The notes below the pieces were generated by a model that worked only from the letters and a program-made list of their open reading frames with translations, was not told the origin of the DNA and did not search any database. A stretch of DNA of 40,821 bases from a virus. Below, piece by piece: positions 5,738 to 13,567 of this stretch (position 1 is the first letter of the stretch; the number at the start of each line of letters is the position of its first letter). The position numbers and the translations under genes are program-made. Location: positions 1 to 40,821 of the IMG/VR virus record IMGVR_UViG_3300009285_003650, one strand, 5' to 3'.

Positions 5738-6508
5738 ATGAGCGCACTCGTACAAAAACTCAGCAATGACGAATGGGCCGAACTGAAGGACATCGAGCGG
5801 GAAATCGAAATCGAACAACGTGCTTTCGTTCGGTGTGGTTTGTTGCTTTCCCGGGTCCGAGACAAAAAGCTGTACCGCGAGAAATATCGGACCTTCGCGG
5901 AGTATTGTGAGAAACGATGGGGATGGGGTAAGTCCTACGCCTACAAGATGATCGGTGGTTCAGAGGCCGTCAAAACTCTGCCGGCTAAAATGTCCACAAT
6001 TGTGGACAATCCACATGCGGCTGCTGCGGTCGCTGATGTACCAGAGGCAGACCGTGCTGACGTTGTGCGGGCCGCGGCTGCCAAGGGTCCAGTGACGGCC
6101 AAGAGCATCGAAGCGGCAGCCAAGGAACAGGGGCAAGACGCGCCACCCCGCGACAGATACGGCCATGAGATCCCGGCGCCGATCATAGCCGAGTGGAACC
6201 GGGCGAAAGAATTCAACGCCAACCTCACCCAGCTTTCGAGGATCCGGTGCGCCGTCGAAAAAGCCATCGAATCCGAAGATGCGCTATTCTCCGAGATCAC
6301 CAACACCACTACCGGCCATCTGGCGAATGCCTATTCAACTCTATGCCGGGTCATCCCGCATACCGTCTGCCCGCGATGTCAGGGCCGGCAACCTGAGAAG
6401 CGATGTGGCAAAAAGGGCTTCTGCCACGGCAGAGGTTTCATCAGCGAATTCCAGTTCGGAGTCCTGGACAAGAAGACGAAAGAACTGTGGTCCAGTAACG
6501 GTAAGTAA
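5738..6508 (+). CDS. Early protein with DUF3102-like N-terminus and zinc-binding C-terminus
   Basis: The 256-residue protein contains YRTFAEYCEKRWGWGKSYAY at about residues 50-70. This matches a recurring phage and plasmid helical DNA-binding region that resembles an HTH, with an Ala-rich helix after it. The C-terminus has CPRCQG, CGKKGFCHGRGF, a DnaJ-like zinc-finger pattern. ATG 5738 has GGGGGAA 5-10 nt upstream; an upstream ATG at 5663 lies inside the structured leader and is rejected. It is the first gene of a transcript with its own promoter and pseudoknot leader. A role in replication or transcription control is likely but unproven. Confidence 0.75.
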   Translation: MSALVQKLSNDEWAELKDIEREIEIEQRAFVRCGLLLSRVRDKKLYREKYRTFAEYCEKRWGWGKSYAYKMIGGSEAVKTLPAKMSTIVDNPHAAAAVADVPEADRADVVRAAAAKGPVTAKSIEAAAKEQGQDAPPRDRYGHEIPAPIIAEWNRAKEFNANLTQLSRIRCAVEKAIESEDALFSEITNTTTGHLANAYSTLCRVIPHTVCPRCQGRQPEKRCGKKGFCHGRGFISEFQFGVLDKKTKELWSSNGK

Positions 6509-6511
6509 CCT

Positions 6512-8245
6512 ATGCAATCACTTCGACCTTACCAGCAGTCTCAATGTGACGAGGCTTGCGACCTACTCAAGCAGCATCGGTCATGCTTGATCGTAATGGC
6601 AACCGGGCTAGGGAAAACTCGGGTAGCAAGTGAGTTGATCGAACGCTACAAACCACAGCGCACGCTCTTTGTTGTCGGGCAGCGCGACCTGGTGTTGCAG
6701 GGCGCCCGTCAAATCGGCAGCGTGACGGGGATCGACTGCGACATCGAAATGGCCGAGATGCGGGCCGCAACTGGATTCTGGAATCGCTCGGGTGTTGTGG
6801 TGTCCACGTTCCAAACACTGGTCAGCGGCAACGAATCCCAGCGAATGCAGCGACTCTCGCCTAAAGATTTTGGTTTGATGATCGTTGATGAAGCACACGA
6901 GGCAACAGCAGTTACGCGGCAGCACACGATCCGCTATTTCCTCGACGGCAATCCCGACATGCGGCTGGTCGGATTGACGGCGACACCCGAACGCACGGAT
7001 GAAAAGGCACTGGGCCAAGTTTTCGAGTCGGCTACAACACCATACGAACTCGCGGAAGCGATCCGCGACGGCTGGCTGGTCAACGTCGAACAACGGATCG
7101 TAAACGTGCACAACCTAGATTTCAGCCACATCGACATCACCGCCGGAGACCTGAACGGGCTGCAACTGGCTACGGAGATGGAGCGCGAGTCCGTGGTGAT
7201 GGAGATCGTTCAGCCCACGCTTGAGGCCATGTATGACCTGCCCGTGCAATCCCTTACCAGCGAGCCGATCGAGCGATGGGCGGAAATTATCAACGCCACC
7301 GGCCGCGCGCCGCGGCGGACAATCGTATTCGCCGTCCGCGTTCATCATGCCGAATTACTCTGCGAGATTTTCAACCGTGTTCTGGCCGGCAGGGCTGGCT
7401 GGGTGAGCGGCAGCATGGCCCGGGAAAAGAGACGGCAGACGATGGAAGCGTTCGCCGATGGGCGGCTCTCCGTGCTCTGCAACGTGAACGTGTGCGGCCA
7501 GGGGTATGACAACCCGGCCGTCAGCCTGATTGCAATGGCCCGGCCAACCAAGTCACTGCTCCGCTATCAGCAGATGCTTGGCCGCGGCACGCGGACGCTG
7601 CCCGGTGTTCTGGACGCGCACGCCGAGGGGGTCAACGGCAGCGCGGAGCGGTTGAGCGCGATTGCGGCGAGCGACAAGGACCGTATCGTTGTCCTAGACT
7701 TCGTAGGAAATTCTGGCCGCCACGTGATCGTAAATTCCATTGACGTGCTGGGCGGTAAGTACGGTGACGAGGTTGTGGCCCGCGCCAAGAAACGTGCTGA
7801 AGAAGAAGGGCGGGCAATCGGCACTGAACTCCTGGAAGAGGAAGAGGCTCGCCAGAAGCAAATCGACGAAGCCAAGTTGCGCGAGGCGGCCCGCAAAGCC
7901 AAGCTGGTCGGCAAAGTCACCTACACCGTGCGCGTGCAGAATCCGTTCGACGTGCTCGGGTTGCAGCCTGTCCGCGAGCGCGGCTGGGAGACGGGCAAAC
8001 CGTTGACGCCGGGCATGATAAAGGTTCTCAAGCAGATGACGGTAGATTACACCACCTTGAGCTATGGCCAGGCATTGCAACTGGTCAGAGAGCAGATAAG
8101 ACGGTGGAAGCTGAAGCTCGCTTCACCCAGGCAGGTTCAGGTCTTGCGCCGGTTTTACACCGATCTGGACTGGGCGAACCTTGGATTCAAGCAGGCCAGT
8201 AGCATGATCGACGCGATAGCCAAGAACGGATGGAGGAAACCATGA
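6512..8245 (+). CDS. Superfamily II DNA/RNA helicase (DEAH-type)
   Basis: The 577-residue protein has the full set of SF2 helicase motifs: Walker A ATGLGKT (30-36), DEAH (126-129), TATPER (156-161), and in domain 2 a motif V/VI region with NVNVCGQGYDNP and QMLGRGTRT (about 350-360). The closest pattern is the phage/bacterial Ssl2/RecQ-like family related to UvsW. It would unwind or remodel branched DNA using ATP in replication and recombination. A charged, coiled-coil-like stretch precedes a C-terminal domain of about 100 residues. It starts 3 nt after the previous stop, and its own stop overlaps the next ATG. Confidence 0.9.
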   Translation: MQSLRPYQQSQCDEACDLLKQHRSCLIVMATGLGKTRVASELIERYKPQRTLFVVGQRDLVLQGARQIGSVTGIDCDIEMAEMRAATGFWNRSGVVVSTFQTLVSGNESQRMQRLSPKDFGLMIVDEAHEATAVTRQHTIRYFLDGNPDMRLVGLTATPERTDEKALGQVFESATTPYELAEAIRDGWLVNVEQRIVNVHNLDFSHIDITAGDLNGLQLATEMERESVVMEIVQPTLEAMYDLPVQSLTSEPIERWAEIINATGRAPRRTIVFAVRVHHAELLCEIFNRVLAGRAGWVSGSMAREKRRQTMEAFADGRLSVLCNVNVCGQGYDNPAVSLIAMARPTKSLLRYQQMLGRGTRTLPGVLDAHAEGVNGSAERLSAIAASDKDRIVVLDFVGNSGRHVIVNSIDVLGGKYGDEVVARAKKRAEEEGRAIGTELLEEEEARQKQIDEAKLREAARKAKLVGKVTYTVRVQNPFDVLGLQPVRERGWETGKPLTPGMIKVLKQMTVDYTTLSYGQALQLVREQIRRWKLKLASPRQVQVLRRFYTDLDWANLGFKQASSMIDAIAKNGWRKP

Positions 8246-8418
8246 CTGAGGATTTCGACGACAAATCATCCTGGGTAGAGGAGGCCGAGCGGGAGATGCG
8301 GGAACTCACAGAAGGCCCCTGCCCGTATTGCGGAGACCCGAAACCGGAGGGCCTATTCATTCACGATCTTTGCCTGATGGAATACGAAACGAACCAGCAC
8401 GCCACGGGGTTGAATTGA
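8242..8418 (+). CDS. Small zinc-binding protein, 58 aa
   Basis: The 58-residue acidic protein contains CPYCGDPKPEGLFIHDLC, a possible three-cysteine or CxxC...H...C metal site. ATG 8242 is preceded by GGAGGAAACC and overlaps the helicase stop. The upstream ATG at 8230 lies before the Shine-Dalgarno and is not used. Function unknown. Confidence 0.65.
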   Translation: MTEDFDDKSSWVEEAEREMRELTEGPCPYCGDPKPEGLFIHDLCLMEYETNQHATGLN

Positions 8419-8699
8419 ATCGCACCCGACTGAAACCGATTGGCCGAAGGGGGAGACGCAACCTGCCGGCGGACCGAGCCTGGCGCGAAGCGGTGATAGC
8501 CAGGGCCCGGGGCCGGTGCCAGTTGTGCGGGACGATTGACATGCGATTGCAGGCCCACCACATTCGGGGTCGCCAATCGAGGCCCGACCTGCGCCACGAT
8601 CCGAAAAATGGGATCGCGTTGTGTGCGGACTGTCACCTGCTCGCCCATCACCGACCGAAAGAGTTCACCCGAAGGGTTAAGGAAAAAAGAAACGAATGA
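8415..8699 (+). CDS. HNH endonuclease, 94 aa
   Basis: From a TTG start that overlaps the previous TGA (TTGA), this reads as a 94-residue protein beginning (M)NRTRLKPIGRRGRRNLPADR, the usual opening of small phage HNH nucleases. CQLCG, QAHHIRGR, DPKNGIALCADCH and a terminal H supply the zinc cysteines and the H-N-H catalytic residues. It would cut double-stranded DNA; in phages such enzymes may assist packaging or recombination. It is far from the terminase here, so recombination or an accessory nuclease role fits better. TTG fits because the family start aligns there. Confidence 0.85.
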   Translation: MNRTRLKPIGRRGRRNLPADRAWREAVIARARGRCQLCGTIDMRLQAHHIRGRQSRPDLRHDPKNGIALCADCHLLAHHRPKEFTRRVKEKRNE

Positions 8700-9100
8700 A
8701 AATGAACGCCCTAGATAAAGCTCAGAACTCCGAAGCGGATGGAGTGGTCGAGTCGGCTGCACAGTGCGGTTTGGTGTTTGAGGCGGTGGACGCCACCAGC
8801 GATGAACAATACTGGACGCTGGGAATCTGGATGACGCTCGAAGCCGCGCTCGCCGAGCTTGAAGGCTGCCAAGAGCCAAGCGATTTCGGATGCTATGACC
8901 ACGATGACTATGACGAAGTGTGTGTGGTGGAAATTAGAGAGAGAAAAATCGGCTGGTCTGGCGTCGGAAAGAAACTCGCAACGCTGACATGGCGCAGAAA
9001 ATACGACGAGGCCTCCGATGAATTTAGGTGGTATCGTGACGAAACCGCCAACCCGTCCGATGCCCGAAAGTTGTTGACGACGAAAGGACCGGTACGGTAG
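8696..9100 (+). CDS. Hypothetical acidic protein, 134 aa
   Basis: The 134-residue protein has an acidic middle (CYDHDDYDEVCVVEIRERKI) and a strand-rich core with WMTLEAALAELEGC, reminiscent of small alpha/beta proteins that follow nuclease genes. ATG 8696 overlaps the HNH stop; an alternative ATG lies two codons later at 8702. The last codons overlap the -10 element (TAGAGT 9098-9103) of the next promoter. No family recognised. Confidence 0.65.
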   Translation: MKMNALDKAQNSEADGVVESAAQCGLVFEAVDATSDEQYWTLGIWMTLEAALAELEGCQEPSDFGCYDHDDYDEVCVVEIRERKIGWSGVGKKLATLTWRRKYDEASDEFRWYRDETANPSDARKLLTTKGPVR

Positions 9101-9103
9101 AGT
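9074..9103 (+). promoter_or_regulatory. Promoter of leader cassette II
   Basis: TTGACG (9074-9079) and TAGAGT (9098-9103) are 18 nt apart. The -10 contains the stop codon of the upstream gene. Predicted transcription begins near 9110, right at the first pseudoknot helix (9112). The sequence flanking the -10 (CCGGTACGGTAG) resembles that of the promoter at 35135 (GGTCCGGTAG). Confidence 0.6.
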
Positions 9104-9111
9104 GCACAACA

Positions 9112-9202
9112 TGCTAAGGTTACATTCAATCCCCCGGTCACACGCGGTCGAAAGACCATTGGACCGCCTCTGGCGTTCCGACCTTAGCAGGCGTGTGACC
9201 GG
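9112..9202 (+). ncRNA. Pseudoknot leader RNA, element II
   Basis: Helix A is TGCTAAGGT (9112-9120) with ACCTTAGCA (9181-9189), 9 bp perfect. Helix B is CCGGTCACACGC (9134-9145) with GCGTGTGACCGG (9191-9202), 12 bp perfect. Between B and A' are hairpin C, GGTC-GAAA-GACC (9146-9157, a GNRA tetraloop), and hairpin D, GGACCGCC (9161-9168) with GGCGTTCC (9172-9179), which has one mismatch. A and B interleave, so the RNA is a compact pseudoknot with two nested hairpins. It starts at the predicted transcript start and ends 17 nt before ATG 9220, just ahead of GGAGGAGG. This is the best formed of the family. Confidence 0.75.
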
Positions 9203-9219
9203 CACTTTCGGAGGAGGCA

Positions 9220-10290
9220 ATGGCGGGACGAAACGCAATCTCGGTCGTGAGTAATTCTGGATTGACTCTTGGACGATTGTTTTCCGTGCTTCCGTGTGGA
9301 CTGAAGATCGAAGGCCATCCGAGTTTTGAACAATGGTCGGTTGCCGGATTGCAGCTTGGCCGTTGCCAAAAATCCGTCCTATGGTGGCTCGGCGATTGGA
9401 TAAACTACGGAGAACACGAATACGGCGAGAAGTACGCACAGGCGTTGAGCGAGACGGAGTTTGAATATCAGACGGTCCAGAATGCCGCGTGGGTTTGCCG
9501 ACAAGTAACAATCTCCCTACGTAGGGAGAACCTCTACTTCGGCCACCATGCTCTTGTCGCCAGCCTGCCACCATCCGAGCAGAAGCGATGGCTGGAAAAG
9601 GCCGAGGCCGAAGGCTGGACAGTCAAGCAACTACGGCAGGCGCAGATTGATGAACCGCGCAAGGCTCTTGCTGCCGCCTTTCAGAAAATCAAACCCTCCG
9701 ACAGATGGATAGTACATCAGGCGGATATGTCCGAATGGAAAACGGAACAGCGGTTCGACTGGATCATTACCGATCCGCCGTATCCTCGTGAATATCTGCC
9801 GCTCTATGAAACACTGGCATTGCGTTCCCGTGATTGGTTGAAGGATGGCGGCCTTCTTGTGGCGATGTGTGGCGAGTCATATCTCCATGAGATTTTTTCA
9901 CTGATGGCAAAGCATCTTCGGTACTATTGGACGGCGGCTTATATGCTCCCCGGGCAACCGACACCAATGCGCCAAGTCAATGTGAACTGCTCATGGAAAC
10001 CATTGCTGATGTTCTGCAAAGGCGAATACACCGGCAAGATTTTCGGAGACGTTTTCCGCAGTGAAGCCGATGACAAGGATTTCCATGAGTGGGGACAGTC
10101 TGTAAGCGGCATGTATGACATCGTTTCCAAGTTGGTCCTACCCGGTCAGTCGATTCTTGATCCATTCTGCGGAGCGGGCACAACGGGCATTGCCGCTATC
10201 AAGCACGACTGTCTTTTTGTTGGCGTCGAAATTGATACGGATTGTGCGAAGATCGCAAGGAGACGCATCCATGACTGCTGCAAGGCGTGA
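9220..10290 (+). CDS. DNA methyltransferase, beta-class motif order
   Basis: The 356-residue protein has the catalytic motif IV DPPY at 185-188 and the S-adenosylmethionine-binding motif I DPFCGAGTTG at 314-323. This motif order (IV before I, with the target-recognition region between) defines beta-class N4-cytosine or N6-adenine methyltransferases. The N-terminal 140 residues form a separate helical domain with HHALVASLPPSEQKRWLEKA, also seen in ParB-like phage proteins. No cognate restriction enzyme is adjacent, so it is probably an orphan that masks phage DNA or marks it for regulation. GGAGGAGG precedes the ATG. It has its own promoter and pseudoknot leader. The modified base and site are unknown. 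Confidence 0.88.
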   Translation: MAGRNAISVVSNSGLTLGRLFSVLPCGLKIEGHPSFEQWSVAGLQLGRCQKSVLWWLGDWINYGEHEYGEKYAQALSETEFEYQTVQNAAWVCRQVTISLRRENLYFGHHALVASLPPSEQKRWLEKAEAEGWTVKQLRQAQIDEPRKALAAAFQKIKPSDRWIVHQADMSEWKTEQRFDWIITDPPYPREYLPLYETLALRSRDWLKDGGLLVAMCGESYLHEIFSLMAKHLRYYWTAAYMLPGQPTPMRQVNVNCSWKPLLMFCKGEYTGKIFGDVFRSEADDKDFHEWGQSVSGMYDIVSKLVLPGQSILDPFCGAGTTGIAAIKHDCLFVGVEIDTDCAKIARRRIHDCCKA

Positions 10291-10630
10291 CGGGCATTCT
10301 ACCGAATTTGGCCTGTGGGTCAGAGAACAACCGGCCCTTGCCAGTGAACTCGGTTTTATCGCAACCAACCTCGATTTCATCTGGCACAACTACCGAACGG
10401 GCCAGTGGATGTTGATGGAAGAAAAACGGTGCATGAAGCAGATCCCACCCTGGCAGGCGCGCCTTTATCAAATGGTTGATGTGTGCTGCAAGGTGGCTGG
10501 CACAAATTACTGCGGTTTTCACCGTCTGGTATTCGAGCATCATTCGCCTACCGATGGTCAAATGTGGCTTGACGGCAAACTACTCACCGAAAGCGAACTC
10601 GTAGAGTTTCTTAGGACTTTCCGAAGATGA
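10271..10630 (+). CDS. Conserved phage protein of unknown function, 119 aa
   Basis: The 119-residue protein contains ELGFIATNLDFIWHNYRTGQ and WMLMEEKRCM, followed by a strand with GFHRLVFEHHSPTDG and a C-terminal helix. I recognise this as a recurring small family in tailed phages, with a possible nuclease-like E-x-K (MEEKR), but no assigned role. ATG 10271, with AAGGAG upstream, overlaps the methyltransferase end by 20 nt. The long frame from 10115 would overlap the methyltransferase deeply and is rejected. Confidence 0.7.
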   Translation: MTAARRDGHSTEFGLWVREQPALASELGFIATNLDFIWHNYRTGQWMLMEEKRCMKQIPPWQARLYQMVDVCCKVAGTNYCGFHRLVFEHHSPTDGQMWLDGKLLTESELVEFLRTFRR

Positions 10631-10643
10631 CTGGTCAACACCT

Positions 10644-11186
10644 ATGAGCCACAAATTCACTGATGGCGACAAGTGGGAAGACGACTGGTTTGCCGAATTG
10701 TCGCAACTGCACAAGCTGATTTTCCTCTACCTCTGCGACCGTTGCGATTGTGCGGGATTCTGGAAGATCAGCCTGCGGCATCTGCAATACCACGTCGGCG
10801 CCGGTCCCGAGGATTGGAAGGCTTTCATTGCGTCCGCTGGTGAAAAACGGATTCAGTTCATCAACGACGAATTGATCTGGCTGGTGAAGTACATCCCATT
10901 CCAGCAGTGCCGAGGATTCACCCCGGAAAACAACGTGGTCAAAGGGATTGCCCGGCGCGTAGAGCACCACCGCCCACCGCTGGAACTCCTGCCGCGGCAT
11001 TATCGACTGGTCCTGGAAGGAATGATAAGCGAAAACCACAATTTACCCAAAGCCCCTACCAAGACCCTTGAAGCCCCTACCAAGACCCTTGAAGGTGTAA
11101 AGGATAAGGATAAGGATACAGTGAAAGTAAAGGCTCAGGCTCAGGCAATAGGTGTAGCGGTGCGGAAAATTTCCGGGAGAAAATGA
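10644..11186 (+). CDS. Replication-initiator-like protein
   Basis: The 180-residue protein starts MSHKFTDGDKWEDDWFAELS. It has an N-terminal winged-helix-like region of about 120 residues of the kind found in phage replication initiators and DnaD/O-type proteins, then a low-complexity linker with a duplicated seven-residue unit (APTKTLE twice) and a run of D/K. The primase gene follows with an ATGA overlap, which fits a replication module. The repeats in its 3' third could be an in-gene origin as in lambda O. Assignment rests on context and general character. Confidence 0.6.
   Translation: MSHKFTDGDKWEDDWFAELSQLHKLIFLYLCDRCDCAGFWKISLRHLQYHVGAGPEDWKAFIASAGEKRIQFINDELIWLVKYIPFQQCRGFTPENNVVKGIARRVEHHRPPLELLPRHYRLVLEGMISENHNLPKAPTKTLEAPTKTLEGVKDKDKDTVKVKAQAQAIGVAVRKISGRK
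11052..11117 (+). repeat. Tandem repeats in the initiator gene, candidate replication origin
   Basis: Two exact head-to-tail copies of a 21-bp unit (11052-11072 and 11073-11093, beginning GCCCCTACCAAGACCC) are followed by three copies of AAGGAT (11100-11117) and a short GGCTCA repeat near 11132. Direct repeats inside an initiator gene are the arrangement of the lambda origin. An origin role here is inference. Confidence 0.45.
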
Positions 11187-12121
11187 ATACCGTTTCCACC
11201 GATGCTGTGCGTAATCGAGTTGACCTGGTAGAGCTGGTCGGCAAGATCGTGCCGCTGAAAAAGCGCGGGGCAGAGTTTTGGGGTTGCTGCCCGTTCCATC
11301 AAGAGAAGTCGCCCAGCTTCCATATCCAACCGGCAAAGCAGTTGTGGAAATGCTTCGGATGCGGTGCCGGCGGTGACGTGTTCAACTTCGTGATGCAGCT
11401 TGAGAAATGCGATTTCAAGGCGGCCCTGGCCAAGCTGGCGGCCGGGGTGAACCTGTCAGTGCCAGCGCCCGCGGTTCGGTATAAGCCAGTGCCGACCGTG
11501 ACAATCAACGCCGCGGCGATCTGGCGGGGATGGAGAGAGCGCACGCTCGGAATGCACGTTCAGGTACTGGCGGTCAAACTGGGTGTGTCGGTGGCTTCGC
11601 TGGACCTACTGGGCTGCTGCCGGGCAAACGAATACCAGGCTTACGCATTCCCGATGCGCCGGGCTGGCGGGAAGATCGTAGGGCTCAGGCTGAGAAACCT
11701 GGCCGGAGATCAGTGGGCCGTCAAAGGAAGCCACGCCGGTTTGGCGATCCCGGATCTTGCGGACTTCCTGACGATCGACCCGCTGTACGTTTGTGAGGGA
11801 TTCTCCGACGTGGCCGCAATGTTAACGCTTCGCCTGCCGGCCATCGGTCGGCCCTCGTGTTTGGGATGCGAGGATATGGTTGCCGACTTCGTGAAGCTGA
11901 ACAAGGTGCGCCGGGTAGTGGTAGTGGCTGACAGTGACCCGCCGGGTCAGCGTGGCGCCGATAAACTACAGCAGGCGCTGCCGGTGCTCTCAACGATATT
12001 CACGCCCTGCCGAAAAGACATCCGTGACTTTCTTCTCGCCGGCGGCACGGCGAAGATGATCGAGAACGCGGTGCGCGATTTGTTATTTACAATGCCAAAC
12101 CGCTGTTCGAGAAAGGATTGA
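11183..12121 (+). CDS. DNA primase (CHC2 zinc finger plus Toprim)
   Basis: The 312-residue protein has a CHC2 zinc finger near its start (CCPFH...CFGCG; C36, H39, C57, C60), with EKSPSFHIQP and GGDVFNFV as in DnaG. A shortened central region is followed by a Toprim-type segment with LYVCEGFSDV (catalytic Glu) and VVVADSDPPG (DxD). It would make RNA primers for replication. At 312 residues it is shorter than bacterial DnaG and lacks a recognisable C-terminal helicase-binding domain. ATG 11183 overlaps the initiator stop. Confidence 0.88.
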   Translation: MNTVSTDAVRNRVDLVELVGKIVPLKKRGAEFWGCCPFHQEKSPSFHIQPAKQLWKCFGCGAGGDVFNFVMQLEKCDFKAALAKLAAGVNLSVPAPAVRYKPVPTVTINAAAIWRGWRERTLGMHVQVLAVKLGVSVASLDLLGCCRANEYQAYAFPMRRAGGKIVGLRLRNLAGDQWAVKGSHAGLAIPDLADFLTIDPLYVCEGFSDVAAMLTLRLPAIGRPSCLGCEDMVADFVKLNKVRRVVVVADSDPPGQRGADKLQQALPVLSTIFTPCRKDIRDFLLAGGTAKMIENAVRDLLFTMPNRCSRKD

Positions 12122-12125
12122 ATCC

Positions 12126-12386
12126 ATGAAGAAGCAATCGAAGCCGGAAGAGAACACCATCTACACCTGGCGCGCACAGGAGATTCCGTTGCGTGATGCG
12201 CTCGCCGGCCTATTGGACGAGTTTCGCGCTCAGCAGGCAATGGCCGATCACTTGGCTGATGTGGCGATGGACAGTGACGAGAGGATCGCCTGCCGGGTCA
12301 GTGCGACCATCTGGAAGCGAGCCGCTAACCTGCTGGCATCCGAGCTGGACAAGGAGCGACTGGAGAGGGAAAAGAGGAAACCATGA
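12126..12386 (+). CDS. Hypothetical helical protein, 86 aa
   Basis: The 86-residue protein is mostly helical with many Asp, Glu and Arg (residues 25-86), so it is soluble and possibly a dimer. AAGGA lies before ATG 12126. Its stop overlaps the next start by ATGA. No family recognised; position directly after primase is the only clue. Confidence 0.6.
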   Translation: MKKQSKPEENTIYTWRAQEIPLRDALAGLLDEFRAQQAMADHLADVAMDSDERIACRVSATIWKRAANLLASELDKERLEREKRKP

Positions 12387-12511
12387 CCACCCCCACCGAC
12401 ACCGACAGGATTCTAGAGGCAATAGACAATCTCGTTGCGGTTGCCATTATCATCATCGGTCTGCAAATCGGGACCATTCTGATAATCGTGACAGTTGTGG
12501 GAATGCGATGA
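12383..12511 (+). CDS. Small membrane protein, 42 aa
   Basis: A 42-codon gene fitted exactly between two ATGA overlaps. Its product has a short polar N-terminus (MTTPTDTDRILEAIDN) and one long hydrophobic helix (LVAVAIIIIGLQIGTILIIV), ending GMR. The overlap at both ends supports coding. A single-pass inner-membrane peptide in the early region could be a superinfection or host-takeover factor, but nothing in it is diagnostic. Confidence 0.65.
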   Translation: MTTPTDTDRILEAIDNLVAVAIIIIGLQIGTILIIVTVVGMR

Positions 12512-12729
12512 CCCCCTGCACGTCCTCGCTGGTCCGCAAGCACTGGGCCGAGCCGGTCAACTGCCGGCGTTGCGACCTCGCGCCGGTGCTGGTGAAGATC
12601 GCTGGGCTGGCCGGCGGCACCTTCATTGTCCGCTCGCTGCGCTGGGAATGCTGGCACTGCGGGCGCCGCGGCCCGAAGGCAGGGACCCACCAGGAGGCCG
12701 CCCAACGATGGAACGAGAGGCAGAAATGA
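12508..12729 (+). CDS. Lar-like restriction-alleviation zinc protein, 73 aa
   Basis: The 73-residue protein has an N-terminal CRRC pair and a C-terminal CWHCGRRGPKAGTHQEAAQR then WNER. This CxxCG-x-x-GP-T-x-x-EA-x-x-WN-R pattern is characteristic of the Lar family and related phage zinc ribbons. Lar of the Rac prophage reduces type I restriction. Here that function is inferred from the motif only. ATG 12508 overlaps the membrane-protein stop, and its stop overlaps the next gene. Together with the phage methyltransferase it suggests defence against host restriction. Confidence 0.7.
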   Translation: MTPCTSSLVRKHWAEPVNCRRCDLAPVLVKIAGLAGGTFIVRSLRWECWHCGRRGPKAGTHQEAAQRWNERQK

Positions 12730-13331
12730 GGCCCATGCTTACAGCGGCAGAAATCGAGATCGCCGTGGCAAACCATTTCGGCTACCGCCAGAACATCATC
12801 GTACCAAACGTGAGTTGGGGATTGTTCAATAATATGGAAGTTGACCTCTTAGTTCTTCGTCCCAGTGGTTATTGCATGGAAGTCGAGATCAAGACGACGG
12901 CGAGTGATATTCGGGCCGATTTGAAGAAGCGACACCAGCACAAATCGAAGTTGCTGCGCCAAACATGGTTCGCGGTGCCATTTCAGTTGAGCCGCCATCC
13001 CGATATTCCCACCTACGCTGGTGTTCTCTCGGTCGCTGAAGATGACGAAGGGAATCCGCGACACGTTAGTACGGTGCGAGCCTGTGCCGTCAACCGAGAA
13101 GCCCGCAAACTGACGCCAACCGAGATAGAGAAGGTTGGTCGTTTGGCCGCGATGCGGATATGGACCCTGAAACAAACGCTGGCCTTTTGGCGTCACCAGA
13201 ACATCCGGCTACCGGACGTGGAACACCAACGAGACAAGGCGATGGAAGATTATGAGCGTGCCATGCACCGAGTGGCGCAGTGGCAAGCCGGCTGGGAGAT
13301 AAGCAGAACCAACACGGAGAATGCACCATGA
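12726..13331 (+). CDS. MmcB-like PD-(D/E)XK protein
   Basis: The 201-residue protein contains NNMEVDLLVLRPSGYCMEVE followed by IKTTASDI. The E-x-D strand followed by EVEIK is the PD-(D/E)XK nuclease core, and the layout matches the MmcB/DUF874-type DNA repair family. The central ADLKKRHQHKS is basic and may contact DNA. The C-terminal third is helical. ATG 12726 overlaps the Lar-like stop; the longer frame from 12495 is rejected. Nuclease activity is plausible since the core acidic and lysine residues are present. Confidence 0.7.
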   Translation: MRPMLTAAEIEIAVANHFGYRQNIIVPNVSWGLFNNMEVDLLVLRPSGYCMEVEIKTTASDIRADLKKRHQHKSKLLRQTWFAVPFQLSRHPDIPTYAGVLSVAEDDEGNPRHVSTVRACAVNREARKLTPTEIEKVGRLAAMRIWTLKQTLAFWRHQNIRLPDVEHQRDKAMEDYERAMHRVAQWQAGWEISRTNTENAP

Positions 13332-13567
13332 AGAAAACCAAGACCTCGAAGCGGTTACGCGCAGCGCATGGCTCGCCGTATGTCTGGATCGTAGAAATCA
13401 TCCATACCGTGTTCGAGCATAAAAGCTGGCGACCTACGGTGGGCTGCGGTCTGGATAAACGAGACGCCCGCAAGGAACTCGCTGACTGGAAGCGTCGAAA
13501 TCCATGCGACCGTTTCCGACTCACACGCTATACGGCGAACAGGCGTCTAGCGGAAAGGAAACCATGA
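13328..13567 (+). CDS. Hypothetical basic protein, 79 aa
   Basis: A 79-residue basic protein (MKKTKTSKRLRAAHG...) with a central strand-rich part (YVWIVEIIH) and a helical DARKELADWKRRNP, followed by FRLTRYTANRRLAERKP. The combination reads like a small alpha/beta fold, possibly nucleic-acid-binding. ATGA overlaps at both ends place it in the coupled chain. No known family. Confidence 0.65.
   Translation: MKKTKTSKRLRAAHGSPYVWIVEIIHTVFEHKSWRPTVGCGLDKRDARKELADWKRRNPCDRFRLTRYTANRRLAERKP

Noticed and set aside
9112-9202. HDV-like self-cleaving ribozyme
   Set aside because: HDV-like folds have a hairpin (P4) between P1' and P2'. Here only one base separates A' and B', and both hairpins lie before A'.
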